A stretch of DNA of 64,000 bases from Avena insularis. Its lineage: Eukaryota; Streptophyta; Magnoliopsida; Poales; Poaceae. The notes beneath the pieces were generated by a model, which made no database searches, was not told the DNA's origin, and was given only the letters and a program-made list of their open reading frames with translations. Made by a program: the position numbers and the translations under genes. Within the stretch, counting starts at the first letter, position 1, and every line of letters begins with the position of its first letter. The stretch is taken from the NCBI GenBank assembly GCA_023614405.1, contig CM042687.1, forward strand, positions 240,772,292 through 240,836,291, given 5' to 3'. This document shows positions 1 to 10,295 of this stretch, one piece after another.

Positions 1-430
1 TAATGTGCCCATATTATGCACACATGTGCATATTGAGATGGCGAAAAATGTTGCAGGAGGAAGTTTTCCTTTTCACTGTACAAAATTGTTTTTTTCCAGT
101 TTTTGAGTGCCAAAAACGTTGCGTCTTGTGAAGCAACCACCGAATGAAATTTTCGAAATTGGACCACAAAATCTAGACCACCTTACATGAACTATGTCTC
201 AACCAGGGTATCTCAAACATTTCCGTCCATCCTCGTGAAAAAGACTAATTCCTGCCGATTCGATAGGAAGTGGGTCCGATTTGAACTACAGGTACATGAT
301 TTAATGCTTATGATTTTTAAACAATCATTGTTATGATCACAATATGTTGTTTCATCAGTGATCCACTAACATTTTAGCAAGGCTTAGTCCCTAGACGAAA
401 ATTTTCAAATTCAAACCCCAATTGTCAAAA
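1..430 (+). repeat. Satellite-like repeat monomer (copy A, partial)
   Basis: This is the counterpart of 51887-52330. It carries the landmarks of the tandem repeat seen near copy B: the AATGTGC-CATATT motif, GAGTGCCAAAAA, TCTCAAACATTTCCGTCC, and AGCAAGGCTTAG at its end. Only one monomer falls inside the window here. From about 430 to 820 the sequence is AT-rich, followed by a GC-rich stretch (640-770); I see no gene in it. Confidence 0.6.
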
Positions 431-827
431 CCATGATTAAAAATCTCTATTTACACCTATTAAGGTTTTATATAAAAAAATATGTCCCTTCTACTTTTCC
501 TAGAAAGTAAAAGTTTTCAATAATGTCCTAAAAATATTCTCTGAAATTTTAAAAGTTCTATGAATTTTTTTGAGTCAATTTAGAGTTATGAATGAAAAGA
601 TACAAAAGAGTTTAGAAAAGAATAAAGATAAAAAATAGTTGGAGGAGCCCTGCTGGGCAAACCCACCAGCTAGACGGTCCATCCCAGCAAGCCATGCGGC
701 ACAAGGTCAGCCCAGGAGTAGGCCGAGCATCCTTAGGTCGGGCCACCGCCTCCCGAGGCCCAATCCTACTAGCCAAAAAATGCTATTACACTTATACATC
801 ACGTGTGATTATCTATCAACGAAGGAA

Positions 828-905
828 ACAATGATGTAGTGGTAAGCACGCGTCCTGCATGGTGTCATGGATTGAGGGTGTAGGTTCGAGTCCCACCCTC
901 GCTGC
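828..905 (+). repeat. tRNA-derived, SINE-like head with Pol III A and B boxes (copy A)
   Basis: A tRNA-like stretch starts with TGTAGTGGTAAGCAC (A-box-like, from about 835), and has a perfect B-box GGTTCGAGTCC at 883-893. It is followed by a T-rich TTCCTTTTTGG. The A-box half resembles plant tRNA-Val. The acceptor stem does not fold convincingly, so this is a tRNA-derived repeat head rather than a functional tRNA gene. Copy B keeps both boxes. The following ~200 bp (to about 1100) has no recognisable coding content. Confidence 0.5.
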
Positions 906-1149
906 CAGCTTCCTTTTTGGATTTACTTCCCGTCGAGCAATGCCTACTTGTCGGTGGTGGGGGCTTGCATGGGTCCTGTGTGATGTAGGTTGTGGGGGTA
1001 TGGACACGTGGCTTGGTTGGGGAATGGACACATGGGTTCGATGACACGTGGATATATTAAGCAGGCAAAAATTGACAGGTGGATATGACACTTAGTTGAA
1101 ATTGGTTAGTTGATAGTCTGGTATGGTTCAACGAATCATCTATTAGCAG

Positions 1150-1591
1150 TCACGACCATTTAAATTGGTCATAGTAGCATAAAATTAAGGTCATAGACTA
1201 GTGTTGTCTATGTTATAACCTATTGGTGTAATCAAATTATAACCTTCCTGACAAAAAAGTTCGTTGTTTTTCAAGGTTTGGACTCTCCCAAATTGCCTAT
1301 GATCGTTTGGTTTAAATTGGTCATAGATCTATGACCAAAATACTCATGGTCATTAAGAAAAGTTCACTAGTTGACAAATTTCTTGTAGTGGTCATAGACA
1401 AGTGATGTCTATGTTATGACCAATTGATGTAAGAAAGTTATTACCTTTATGACAAAAAATTCATAGTTTTTTTAGTATTTAGACCCTCCCAAATAGCCTA
1501 TGACCATTGGTTTGAGATGGTCATAGATCTATGACCGAAAAACTCATGGTCGTTAAGAAAAGGTCATTAGTCAACACATTTCTTGTAGTTA
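1150..1591. mobile_element. CACTA-like transposon terminal fragment (two ~200-bp subterminal units, copy A)
   Basis: Two tandem ~200-bp units each end in TTTCTTGTAGT (1379-1390 and 1579-1590). Its complement, ACTACAAGAAA, fits the CACTACAAGAAA terminus of En/Spm-type CACTA elements. Each unit contains the short palindrome GGTCATAGATCTATGACC, as expected of subterminal repeats. No opposite terminus and no transposase are visible, so this is a remnant or small non-autonomous element. Confidence 0.45.
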
Positions 1592-2683
1592 ACCAAGACA
1601 ACCATTCATAGAGAAAGGCTACAATAATTCTATAATTAGTATGTAGTACTACATTTTCATAGATAGGTATTCAGTTCTGAACTATTTATAATATCACTCA
1701 GATATATGATACTAGCAGCTAGTATTGACATGGACAACCGCTCATAGGAAAGAACTTCTGTGGAAACTTCACTATCTATCAAGAAAAACTTCTGAACCCA
1801 TACCTATTTGCAAGAAGAAAGGATTTTATTACATACATATACACCAAACTGAACCTTTTTAGACATTTGACCAAGATCAAAAATTGTGGTCCATGTGTGC
1901 TTACAAACCCATAAATGAATTGCAACGAATTTCTTCCATAAAGAAATACTATTATTTTTGGCATCATCACTACGAGATTTACTTGTACTAGAGGGCTCCC
2001 AACCCATGTTATTGATGGGATTTGGCCTCCTAAATCTCTAGGTGACGTCGCTGATCGATTCGAGTAGTCGATCTTTCACTCCTCGTCTGCTCCTACAATC
2101 ATGTAGGCCTTCTCCTTGAATCCTTTTCCTCCTCGAACTCGTCTACCCCTGCATGGCGCTAGTTCTTAGCTCCTCAGGTGGTGGAAATTCTCGATCTATA
2201 AGATGTTCTTCTAGTTTGGTATGTGCTATGATGGTGTGCAACAGTATAAATTGATCACAACCCCCTGAAGGCAAGTGCACTGCTCTCGCTAAATATTTAT
2301 ATGTGAAAGCTAATGTAGCTAATATCTATAAATATAACGCCGCTAGATATTTAGCTCTATGTACTGAAATTGGGTACCTACAGTTTGTTTATGAAAGGAC
2401 AAAAGTAAATTAAAATATTTACCCCTCTGCAACTACAATCTTGGCAAACAGAGGCAAGTAGATATGTAATATTAATAAAAATATTTTTTCTCATGCACCT
2501 CTCTTCTTTAGAAAACAACATCTTTGTTTGGAGACCTTATTTTTGGGTGTTTAAATTAGAGACAAAGATTTTCCATTCTAGAGTGATATCTCTCTTAATT
2601 GCATTTTTAGGAACCAAAATAAATGCATGCTATGCTCGTGATGCACATTAACAAACCCTATTAAGGTTTACCTAAAATAGGCA
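1592..2683. other. Intergenic, no supported gene (copy A)
   Basis: AT-rich intergenic sequence. A minus-strand open frame (about 1804-2007) includes the string NNSISLWKKFV, and copy B keeps similar wording interrupted by stops. The short region 2030-2200 is richer in G+C but has no sustained frame. I see no gene I can support. Confidence 0.5.
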
Positions 2684-5600
2684 TGTTACATGCACCAATC
2701 CATAGGAATCTCTGCTAAATTTGGTGTATTGACCTCAGATCGATAAGGATCCTTAGTCCCTGTGATTTACATGCTAGTCCGTGGATCAATGGATAGAACT
2801 CATAGTCGATGAATATCATGTAAAACACAATATCATTATTACACGAATAATCCAAAGTATAATTTATTACAACCTTGCATAACTTTTAGCTAGCTCAAAT
2901 AAAAACAGCGGAAACTAAAATAAATCTTGGGTCCATCAACGCCTCAAGATAGTTGAGTGAAGACCCGCGATCCTAGCGCACCTTCCAGCGATCTCCAAAA
3001 TATGCACATAAAATGTGTAGCCAACGAGTTGGTCAATAATTTGAATGTATTGGCAAATTATACCATGAAGAAAAAGACTTGGCTATCTCTACATGCATAG
3101 GCTAACAAAGGCTTAAGGTTTATTTGGATAAAGATAATTTTTCTTAAGTCAAGAAGAAGAGAGAAAATCTTTTATCCTACTTTGTAAACATTTGATAAAT
3201 AATATATGGTTAAATAGATCGCAGTGGATTCCACCAGGCTACCATCTTTCAACCTAACACATGGAGTACACCATGCAATTCAAAATCCCATCTATCGACT
3301 ATTCCACCGCCATATAGTTTTAGTTTTAGAAAAGAGAGAGGAAATCCTTCAGAGGGCCCATCCTTCAGACTATCAAAGTTTTTCTTTTCCGTAAACATGG
3401 CTGATCGATCAGGTTGATACTCTCGAGAGTTTGTACACTTTACCCACAATCCAAGATCAAGTCCTTTTACAAACAAGACCATGGCGAAGCTTTCCCTTAG
3501 TAGCCCCTCTACCCGGTTCCACGGGAGTCAAAATTGTGGTACTTAGGTGAGGTGTCCCACTAAGTACTAGGACAAGACAGAGCCCATATGTATTTTGGTT
3601 GCACTGGAAGCTTCTGAATTTTGAATCATGCAGACTTCTTTGATCCTGGGAGGTGGAGGGCTCAAGCAAAGACCATCCAGGTTACTTCCCCTACTAGTTG
3701 ATCCAGACATACCACTTCGCCCAGAGAAAAATATAGTTTTATTTTGAAGTAGATTTGAGGAGAAAAACTTGCACTCATACACAGAGCTCTTATACTTAGA
3801 AAAAATTCCATCTTTCGAACCCCCATTGGTTTTTGCACATATATAGCGTAGCACAAGCATAATACTTAGAAAATTCAGGAGAACCTAGTAGGAGTGGAAA
3901 AATTCCTAATTATAAAGCTATGCATGGAATACTACAAAACAACATAGAATGTGTAAAATATTTCTCTTCTACTAAAAACATCCTACTCATGCATACTACT
4001 GTTTTGAGGATCATCAAAACATGCATAGTAGTAAAACTGGGACAAGGATATGAACAAAGGTGTAACTTGACTTAATAGTTGTTGAAGTCGTTCAAACACT
4101 CCCTGCAATTACAGATGGTGCACTCCTCACAATATATTGATCAAACAATTGCAACCATAAGCAATCACATAATCATAAATAAATGCACAAATGCATGTAG
4201 AAGTGTTTTACTGTAATAGAGTATTTGTTTTATTAATTGATTGCAATTAATGGGGTTTTTTAGCAGGTCTACTGTAAATCATGTTCTCATTGTTGAATTA
4301 AATTTGGATCTGAATTTCAATACATAGAGGGAATTAATACAAACCAGTAGAAATTTGATTCACCCTAATCGAAGTTGTAGATCTTTTCTTCTGATTTATT
4401 TAGTATTTAATAGAGTTTAAATCACTTAAATAGTTTGCATTTTCAAATATTAGATCTAAAATCAAATATCTAATACACACGATATTGTAAATCCAAGGAC
4501 ATATTATTCATATTTTTCTGATCTATAAATAATTTACTATGGATTTAATACTCTAAAAGATCATTAAAACTATTTAAAATATTACAGTAAATATATAGAT
4601 TAAATTTTAGATCTAAACCCATATTATTGTTCTATGCAATTTTACGAATCCATAGATCTATTATTTGCATTTTTTGGCCAAGTAAATCTTTTAATATGAA
4701 TTTTCTAAGATCTATCTATTTTCAGCAATTTCTAAATCGATTTTTATTAAAGCGGGTGAGCTAGCGACACATGGCGGCTCCTGATTGGCTAAGCTAGATG
4801 ACGCGGCGCTGACATGGACGCTAACTAAGCGTTGTGCCACGCGGAGCGATGCCACTGGACGGTACCCCTTTGATCTAATCTTGGTCGTTCACTCTAGATC
4901 GGACGGACAAGAGAGGTGGCGGCTTACCGGCGGCGGTGATGATGTCGGTGAGGCGCAGATGGAGGCCAAGGTGACATTGCAGTGGCTTCCCGAGGAATCC
5001 AAGTGGATGATGAGGCGCATCTTCTCCTCACGGTCTCGGTCATGCTATAGGGGTTGCCCGTCTCCTCCTCGAACAACGTCAGATAGCGGCTGTTTCCTCA
5101 AACTCCGACATGACTCCGACGAGGAATTCCGGTCGCTCCCGCATGCTGCAGATGGGGAAAAATGGTTAGGAGGAAGCTTTGGTCCAAGGAGAAGAGATAT
5201 AGAGGGAAGTACAAACTCGGGAGAGACGGTATCGACGGGAACCTCGAGCCCCGAAGCTCCATAATGGCGGTGACGGTGGTGTAGATCGATTCAACTCTAG
5301 CTAGGGTTTTCGAGGGAGTTTCGAAGGGGAAAAAGGTTGCGGTGTAGGGGATTTATATGGGGAAGATTTCTTGGGCGAGGGTCGGCGAAAATCATGCAGA
5401 GATCAGAGGGATTCAGTCGGTTCGGGAAGAGTTCGTGTCCTTCACGAACAGACGACTTAGGTTGGGGATGGCAAGTGGGCCCGACGCGTTAGAGAGAGAG
5501 GGGAGAGGGAAACGAGGCCGACTGCTGCTGGGCCAGTTAGGGAGGGTAGTTAGTTTTTTTATTATTATTACTATAATTTCTCCATTTCATTATTTATTCA

Positions 5601-5871
5601 TAATTTTTTCATAAATCCAAATCACATGATTTTGGTCTCCAAATTTTTGTAAAATTCTGCAGATCAACTTAGGAGCATTTTTGCAAACTTTTATTTAGTT
5701 TAACATATCATATATTCAATTCTCTTAAAACCCCCTGTGAGGAACATTAGTAAAATCGAATGGGGTTGAACCTAGGGTTTTTTATTCAATTTCTTTTACA
5801 TGAATGCAATGCAATGCTAGAGAATAGATGCAAAAGCAAAATTTCCCAATTTTCAATATTGGGATGTTACA
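2684..5871 (-). mobile_element. Long LTR, solo type, Ty3/gypsy-like (copy A)
   Basis: Read on the minus strand, the unit starts TGTAACATCCCAA at 5871 and ends TGTAACA at 2684, about 3.19 kb. The layout resembles the other long LTRs in the window: AT-rich 5' part, GC-rich block (about 4760-5560), TATA-like ATATAAATCC near 5351-5358, then a long AT-rich 3' part with the phrase GTACACTTTACCCA on the plus strand. No PBS or polypurine tract adjoins it. The flanking 5-mers (AGGCA, TTTGG) do not match, so boundaries or target duplication are degraded. Open frames in the GC-rich block (4785-5264) are not conserved in copy B. Confidence 0.65.
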
Positions 5872-6853
5872 TTTGGGATCACCAAGATCGTCATGAAAAT
5901 CTATCACCATAGCCAAAAACCTTTCTTAGATGTGCTGACATGAATAATATAAATTTCTTCTCTTCGAGGCAAACTAGGGTAGATGGGTATTTCTCTTCTA
6001 GGGCTAGATCTAGGCTTGACCACCCATAACTTTCATAACAAAGGAATATAATTACTAAAAGATTTATCATTTCTATCATTCTAGTTAAATTATCAAGTTG
6101 TTTTGAAATCGAGTAAGTAGAATATTTATGTATTTATTGTTGCATGTCGCACAATCCCCTTGGTTCCAATTGTATGTGTTTTCAATTTTCTAGTAAAAAT
6201 TCATGTATTCCTTGAAATTTTTGAATTTTGTAACTTAAATTCTAAGTCGTGTCATGGTGAACCTTATACCATCGCATTTGTACTTATTTGATCACATAGA
6301 GACCTTAACCTGACCGAAGATTCATGATAGCTCTGGTAAAAGTTATGTTCTAGACACAACACTTCCACTAAAACTTTGAGGAAAACCAACATAAATTTTA
6401 AATAAAAATCAAGATATAAAATGATTAAGAGGGGAAAATATACTTTGTAACTAGAAGTTTTAACTCCAAACTCAATTCGAATACATTAAATTTCAAATCA
6501 TTTCTTTATTTGATGACAAAACAAACAATAAACTCTTCACTGTTGCAAAACATGTATGATCTAGAGAATTTCATGTGTTGTCTTTGTTGCACTAACATTA
6601 GGTATTCGGTATGACAGGCGGACCACTAACAACCTCTACCTAAAGTAATATCCTACTAATCACGCGTCTAATCGAACATGTTGATAGTAGTACAACATTC
6701 ATTTTCATGGAGTGGGAATCAAAGACCAGCAAAATAGAGAGTCCAATAAGAACACAATTTATTCAAATAACCTTAACTAATGAATAAAATGCATACTGAT
6801 AAATTATATGAAAAGACTTTATTCATCATTATTACTTTACACAAACATCATGA
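5872..6853. other. Intergenic, downstream of the DEFL gene (copy A)
   Basis: AT-rich sequence with no sustained open frame and no repeat termini that I recognise. It lies 3' of the minus-strand defensin-like gene and would hold its 3' untranslated region and polyadenylation signals (AATAAA-like strings occur on the minus strand close to the stop). Confidence 0.5.
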
Positions 6854-7253
6854 CTACATGTGATGTAATTTTGGCATCGCACGCAAAGTCTGGCAACAAC
6901 ACTTATCCTTACTTTCATTGCATGCAGAACTAAAACTATGAGCACCAAATCCTCTTTCTTTGCAATCACGGTAGCATGAAGAGGTGTTGCAGTGTTGTAA
7001 ATCCTCACATTTCCAAGGTCCAACTAGAAATGCAATGAATTATAACAAAAACAATTTAAGTATAGTTTATATAAGATAAAAAAGAATATAGCAAGAATTT
7101 TTTTCTTTCACATATGAAAATGTAGAGCAATCAAGATATTTTTTGCATACTTGCATGAGAGGATGGAAACATAGAAGACATCATCACAATTACAAAGAGA
7201 GCAACTGCTAGTTTGTAGAAAACCATCCTTGCTTTGCTAGTCATGTCTGCCAT
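6854..7253 (-). CDS. Defensin-like (DEFL) secreted cysteine-rich peptide, two exons, intact
   Basis: Exon 1 is 7253-7151 and exon 2 is 7023-6854, with a 127-bp AT-rich intron (GTATGC...TTTCTAG, phase 1). The 90-residue product starts MADMTSKAR. It has a hydrophobic signal segment (about residues 11-29) ending near SSHA, then a mature peptide of about 55 residues. The mature part has eight cysteines in the pattern C-x5-C-x4-C-x3-C-x13-C-x6-C-C-C. The CX3C (CYRDC) followed by CXC suggests a cysteine-stabilised alpha-beta fold. An intron placed between signal and mature peptide is the usual DEFL layout. Such peptides are secreted and act in antimicrobial defence or reproductive signalling; which one applies here cannot be read from sequence. 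The frame through exon 2 most open without splicing gives no cysteine pattern. A TATA box lies 84 bp upstream of the ATG. The subfamily is not identified. Confidence 0.85.
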
Positions 7254-7336
7254 ATTACGAGAAGAGACTACTTGTCTTTTTTTTGCTTATTTTGTGACAT
7301 ATTTTGGTTCTTCTCTACATATCTCATTTGAGAGTA

Positions 7337-7344
7337 TATTTATA
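7337..7344 (-). promoter_or_regulatory. TATA box of the DEFL gene
   Basis: The minus strand reads CTATAAATATACT here, 84 bp upstream of the DEFL start codon. It is a close match to the plant TATA consensus at a suitable distance, and copy B conserves it. Confidence 0.7.
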
Positions 7345-7910
7345 GATACACCATCAAATCATGGATATTTATCGATTACTTATCACATTTATGCATATCT
7401 TCAAATTAATGTTATATATCTTCTAGATGTAAATGATATATTTCCATGTTTGTATACAACTTTATTTATTTTATGATTGCTTTATATTGTCTTATATGGT
7501 GGTTTCTTTATGTTGGAGTAAGCACATTAAATAATATGCATTGATTGTACCATAGATATGTTTCGTCATGCATAAGAACGATAGAAAATATTGTTTTATC
7601 GTAATAAAAGATTTTATCATATTAAGTTTAATTAAATGTCACACAACTATTTGTTTTAGATTTTTACAAGAACTAACTATTGATTTTCAATTCTCTTTGA
7701 TACCATACTTATTAATGGTGCTTTCACTCACAGGGTGCAACAATATCTTACACGAGTAGGAAATATATAATATTCTTTCATACCTTCTATTTATTTCATG
7801 TTCGTCACTGTAGAATTAGTTTAGATAGAGTCAAAAAAAATTGATATTGATAAATAACTCATTGAATCCATATCTCTAAATTAATGTTCTTTATATTAAA
7901 TATACTTATT
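7345..7910. other. Upstream region of the DEFL gene (copy A)
   Basis: AT-rich sequence upstream of the minus-strand DEFL gene, largely conserved in copy B. Short open frames here have no recognisable product. I see no further repeat termini. Confidence 0.45.
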
Positions 7911-8553
7911 TTTGCACCCCCAGGGCGCAGCTGGTAGGCATAACTATTGGGGTTTGAGGGCAGAAAACAAATTTTTTCCTACGAATGAAACCCTGATGCC
8001 AAGATATATCTACTAGTAAAGAAGTAACGGAAGAGGCTATGATATTCATACCTTTGAAGACCGAGCGCAGTTAACATACCGTGAGAAACATGGTTGAAAA
8101 AGTCATTCCGATGCTGACCTCGAGGTCACGAAGTCCAACGGCCTCGATAACTCCTAGCGTCGAAAGCACGACGCAGCCCGAGGGAGTCACACACGTATGA
8201 TGCTTGACGATGACTGCCGCTTCTCCCTGATCCAGCTAAGATTGCGGAAGTAGATATACCAGCTCCAAATCTGCAGTGCGACGGTGCTCTGCGGTGAAGA
8301 AATCCTTGCTCGCACAACCATGCTAAGGGGGCCACAGTCGCAAGAGAGAGAAGAGATAAGTTACACATGCCTTTTCTATATTTTCTTGTGTCTTTAATAC
8401 TCCTCGACGGTCCCTAGGGAAACCTGGGTGTGCCACTCGGTGTCGGCCCAATGGAAGGAGGAGGCAGTAGCGGGAGGCGACAACGGCGACCAGGAGAGGC
8501 GGATGTGGCCGGGGTGGGTTGCCTTCCCACCTCGCGGCCCTGCACCAAGCAGC
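7911..8553 (-). repeat. LTR-like remnant, antisense (copy A)
   Basis: The stretch has the wording of the 3' half of a Triticeae retrotransposon LTR read in antisense: GAAACCCTGATGCCAAGA, GACCGAGCGCAGTTAAC, then TCCCTGATCCAGCTAAGATT. No terminus or target duplication is visible. The open frames on both strands shift between the two copies, which argues against a host gene. The right end coincides with the end of the duplicated segment. Confidence 0.35.
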
Positions 8554-8577
8554 AGGCGGGGTTGTTGAGGACAAATA

Positions 8578-8778
8578 GATGCCCCAGAGGGCCACTCGCC
8601 TTGTTGCTTTGGGGTTGTTGAGGATATGGGACAGTGGTGCGTCGTTGACGACCACTATCTGATGCTCCTGAAAGTAGTGACGCAGTCGCCGTGCAGTCAT
8701 GAACATGTCGTAGGCCAGCTTATGGTAGTGAGGGTAACTTTGCTTTGTTGGTGTCAGGACCTTGCTGAGGTAGAACAC
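8578..8778 (-). pseudogene. RNase H fragment of the Tat-type Ty3/gypsy element
   Basis: About 67 residues on the minus strand match the RNase H region of Tat-lineage Ty3/gypsy polyproteins: YLSKVLTP, YPHYHKLAY, TARRLRHYFQEH and LSHILNNP. After LWGI the frame runs into the duplicated segment, so the domain is cut off and no integrase follows. It belongs with the RT fragment at 9156-9606 and with the gag and protease fragments at 27384-30480. Confidence 0.75.
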
Positions 8779-9155
8779 TGGGTGGTGTACCCCATGAGTC
8801 TTGCCTTCCTCGGGTCATTCCACGACGAGCGTCGTGCTGACCACCTGATGAGTAGCGGCTATGTATAGCATCATAGGCTCTGTTTCCTTAGGAGTTACCA
8901 AAATGGGGGAGGTGGATAAGAGGCGCTTGAGGTCTTCAAATGCGTCCTGAGCTTCAGCGGTCCACTCAAATTTCTTCGATTTGCGGAGGAGTTGGTAGAA
9001 AGGGAGAGCTTTTCGCCCATGCGGCTGATGAACCTACTGAGCATTGTGATTCGCCCAGCCAGCTGTTGGACTCCTTTGACTTTCTTGGGTTTCTCCATGG
9101 ACAGTATGACCTTTATTTTCTTTGGGTTGGCCTTGGTGCCTCGCGTGGAGATGAA

Positions 9156-9606
9156 CTACCCGATTAGTTGCCCAGATAGGAAGCCAAAGGCACACTTTTC
9201 TGGGTTCAGCTTGATCATGTAACGATCAAGGTTGTCAAACATCTCGCGGAGATCGTCGATCAATGTCCGTCTCTCCTTGGTATTTACCACTATGTCATTG
9301 ACATATAATTGGATGTTTAGACCAATTTGATGAGTCAGGCAGGCCTGCATGCACCGTTGATAGGTTGCACCTACGTTCTTGAGCCCAAAAGGCATTATAT
9401 TGTAGCAGAAGACCCTGGACGGCGTGATGAACGTTGTTTTCTCCTGGTCCTCGAATTTCAGTTGAATCTGGTTTGTAGCCTGAGTAGGTGTCACGAAACA
9501 AGAGGCGCTCGCATGTTGCAGTGGATTCGATGATTTGATCGATCCGCGGTAATGGGAAGTGATCCTTCGGGCAATGCTTGTTAAGAGCAGTAAAGTCCAC
9601 GCACAT
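9156..9606 (-). pseudogene. Reverse transcriptase fragment, Tat-type Ty3/gypsy
   Basis: Two overlapping minus-strand frames together cover RT motifs. One frame (9606 downward) has CVDFTALNKHCPKDHFPLPRID; the other (9494-9156) has TFITPSRVF, MPFGLKNVGATYQR and YVNDIVV. The change of frame marks an indel. The catalytic pair is degraded: the usual YVDD reads YVND. The GATYQR wording is typical of Tat and Athila lineages rather than chromoviruses. Confidence 0.8.
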
Positions 9607-10151
9607 CCGCAGGATGTCCGTGTCTTTCTTGGGGACCAGAACGGGGTTATCTACCTAGGTGCTTTCTTTGATCTCCCTTATGAAATCATCATCGAGGATT
9701 CTGTTGACTTCGACCACCTCGGAACGTTCTTTGGACAATCGATGCATCGACTTCTTGACTGGTCCTGCATCTGGGTACATGTTGAGTGTGTGCTCGGCGA
9801 ATTCCCTGGGAACTTCTGGCATGTCCGCGGGACACCAGGAAAAAAATTCCCAGTGCGAGTTCCTATGCAGAACTCAGATCGTTGGCGATGAGGGCCGTCT
9901 TGGTAAGGTTCTTCGGGTGGACATGTACCTCCTTGGTGTTGACTGTGGAGTCGAAGGATAGGTCAGGAGCATTTTTTTGTCACGGGAGGGAGGCTGGTGT
10001 TTGTTGAGTCCTTTAGCCTTGGTATTTCCTCCTGCATGCCGAATGACTAGGAGATTCTATTGAAGTCCCTTTCGCAGGTATCAGATTTGGTGAAGCTCCC
10101 TTGGTTGGCGATGTCGCCCTTGGGTCCTAGAATTTTTAGAAGGAGGTATGT

Positions 10152-10159
10152 GTAGTGCG
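10152..10159. repeat. 8-bp target duplication of the hAT element (left)
   Basis: GTAGTGCG here and GTAGTGTG at 27376-27383 flank the hAT element. They differ at one base. Eight base pairs is the characteristic target-site length of hAT transposons. Confidence 0.75.
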
Positions 10160-10295
10160 TAGGGATGGAACATGCCGGGTTCGGTTCCGGTTCCGGGTCA
10201 AGGCCCCCCATACCCGCCCCGCCCCATTTTTCTCGCCCCGCAACCCATCCTGATTATACCACCGGGTCTAGAAATCCACCAGACCCGTGACCTGG
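10160..10295. mobile_element. hAT-type non-autonomous transposon, left part
   Basis: The element starts TAGGGATGG. The right end (27375, read inward on the minus strand) starts TAGAGATGGCAATGGG, giving imperfect terminal inverted repeats of hAT type. This left part is only 136 bp and GC-rich. It is interrupted at 10295 by the chromovirus, which duplicated CCTGG. Without the insertion the hAT element would be about 0.8 kb. No transposase is visible. Confidence 0.7.

Larger units (their letters stand above)
1..8553 (+). repeat. Segmental duplication, copy A (left end cut by window)
   Basis: This block matches 51887-60545 in the same orientation and the same order of parts: satellite-like repeat, SINE-like head, CACTA-like repeats, long LTR, DEFL gene and LTR-like remnant. 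Position 1 aligns with 51887. Similarity stops at about 8553 (copy B 60545), just after the shared string CCAAGCAGC. The offset grows from 51886 to 51992 because of small indels. Base differences are scattered, so the duplication is not very recent. The copy continues to the left of the window. Confidence 0.95.
8554..10159 (-). mobile_element. Tat-type Ty3/gypsy element, pol portion (3' truncated)
   Basis: This is the 3'-most surviving part of an old minus-strand element. It holds RT and RNase H remnants with many frameshifts and ends abruptly at the duplication boundary; no 3' LTR or integrase is seen. On the right it is interrupted by the hAT insertion, whose target copy is GTAGTGCG at 10152-10159. 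The reading resumes at 27376. Confidence 0.75.

Noticed and set aside
828..905. Functional tRNA gene
   Set aside because: A and B boxes are present, but the acceptor and anticodon arms do not pair properly.
4785..5264. 159-codon plus-strand frame in a GC-rich block
   Set aside because: It lies in the promoter/GC-rich block of a minus-strand LTR, and copy B does not keep the frame.
6832..7023. 63-codon unspliced minus-strand frame over the DEFL exon
   Set aside because: Wrong frame: the spliced frame gives a signal peptide and eight ordered cysteines, this one does not.
8430..8868. Plus-strand frames over 8430-9961
   Set aside because: They are antisense shadows of the minus-strand RNase H and RT fragments and of the LTR-like remnant.
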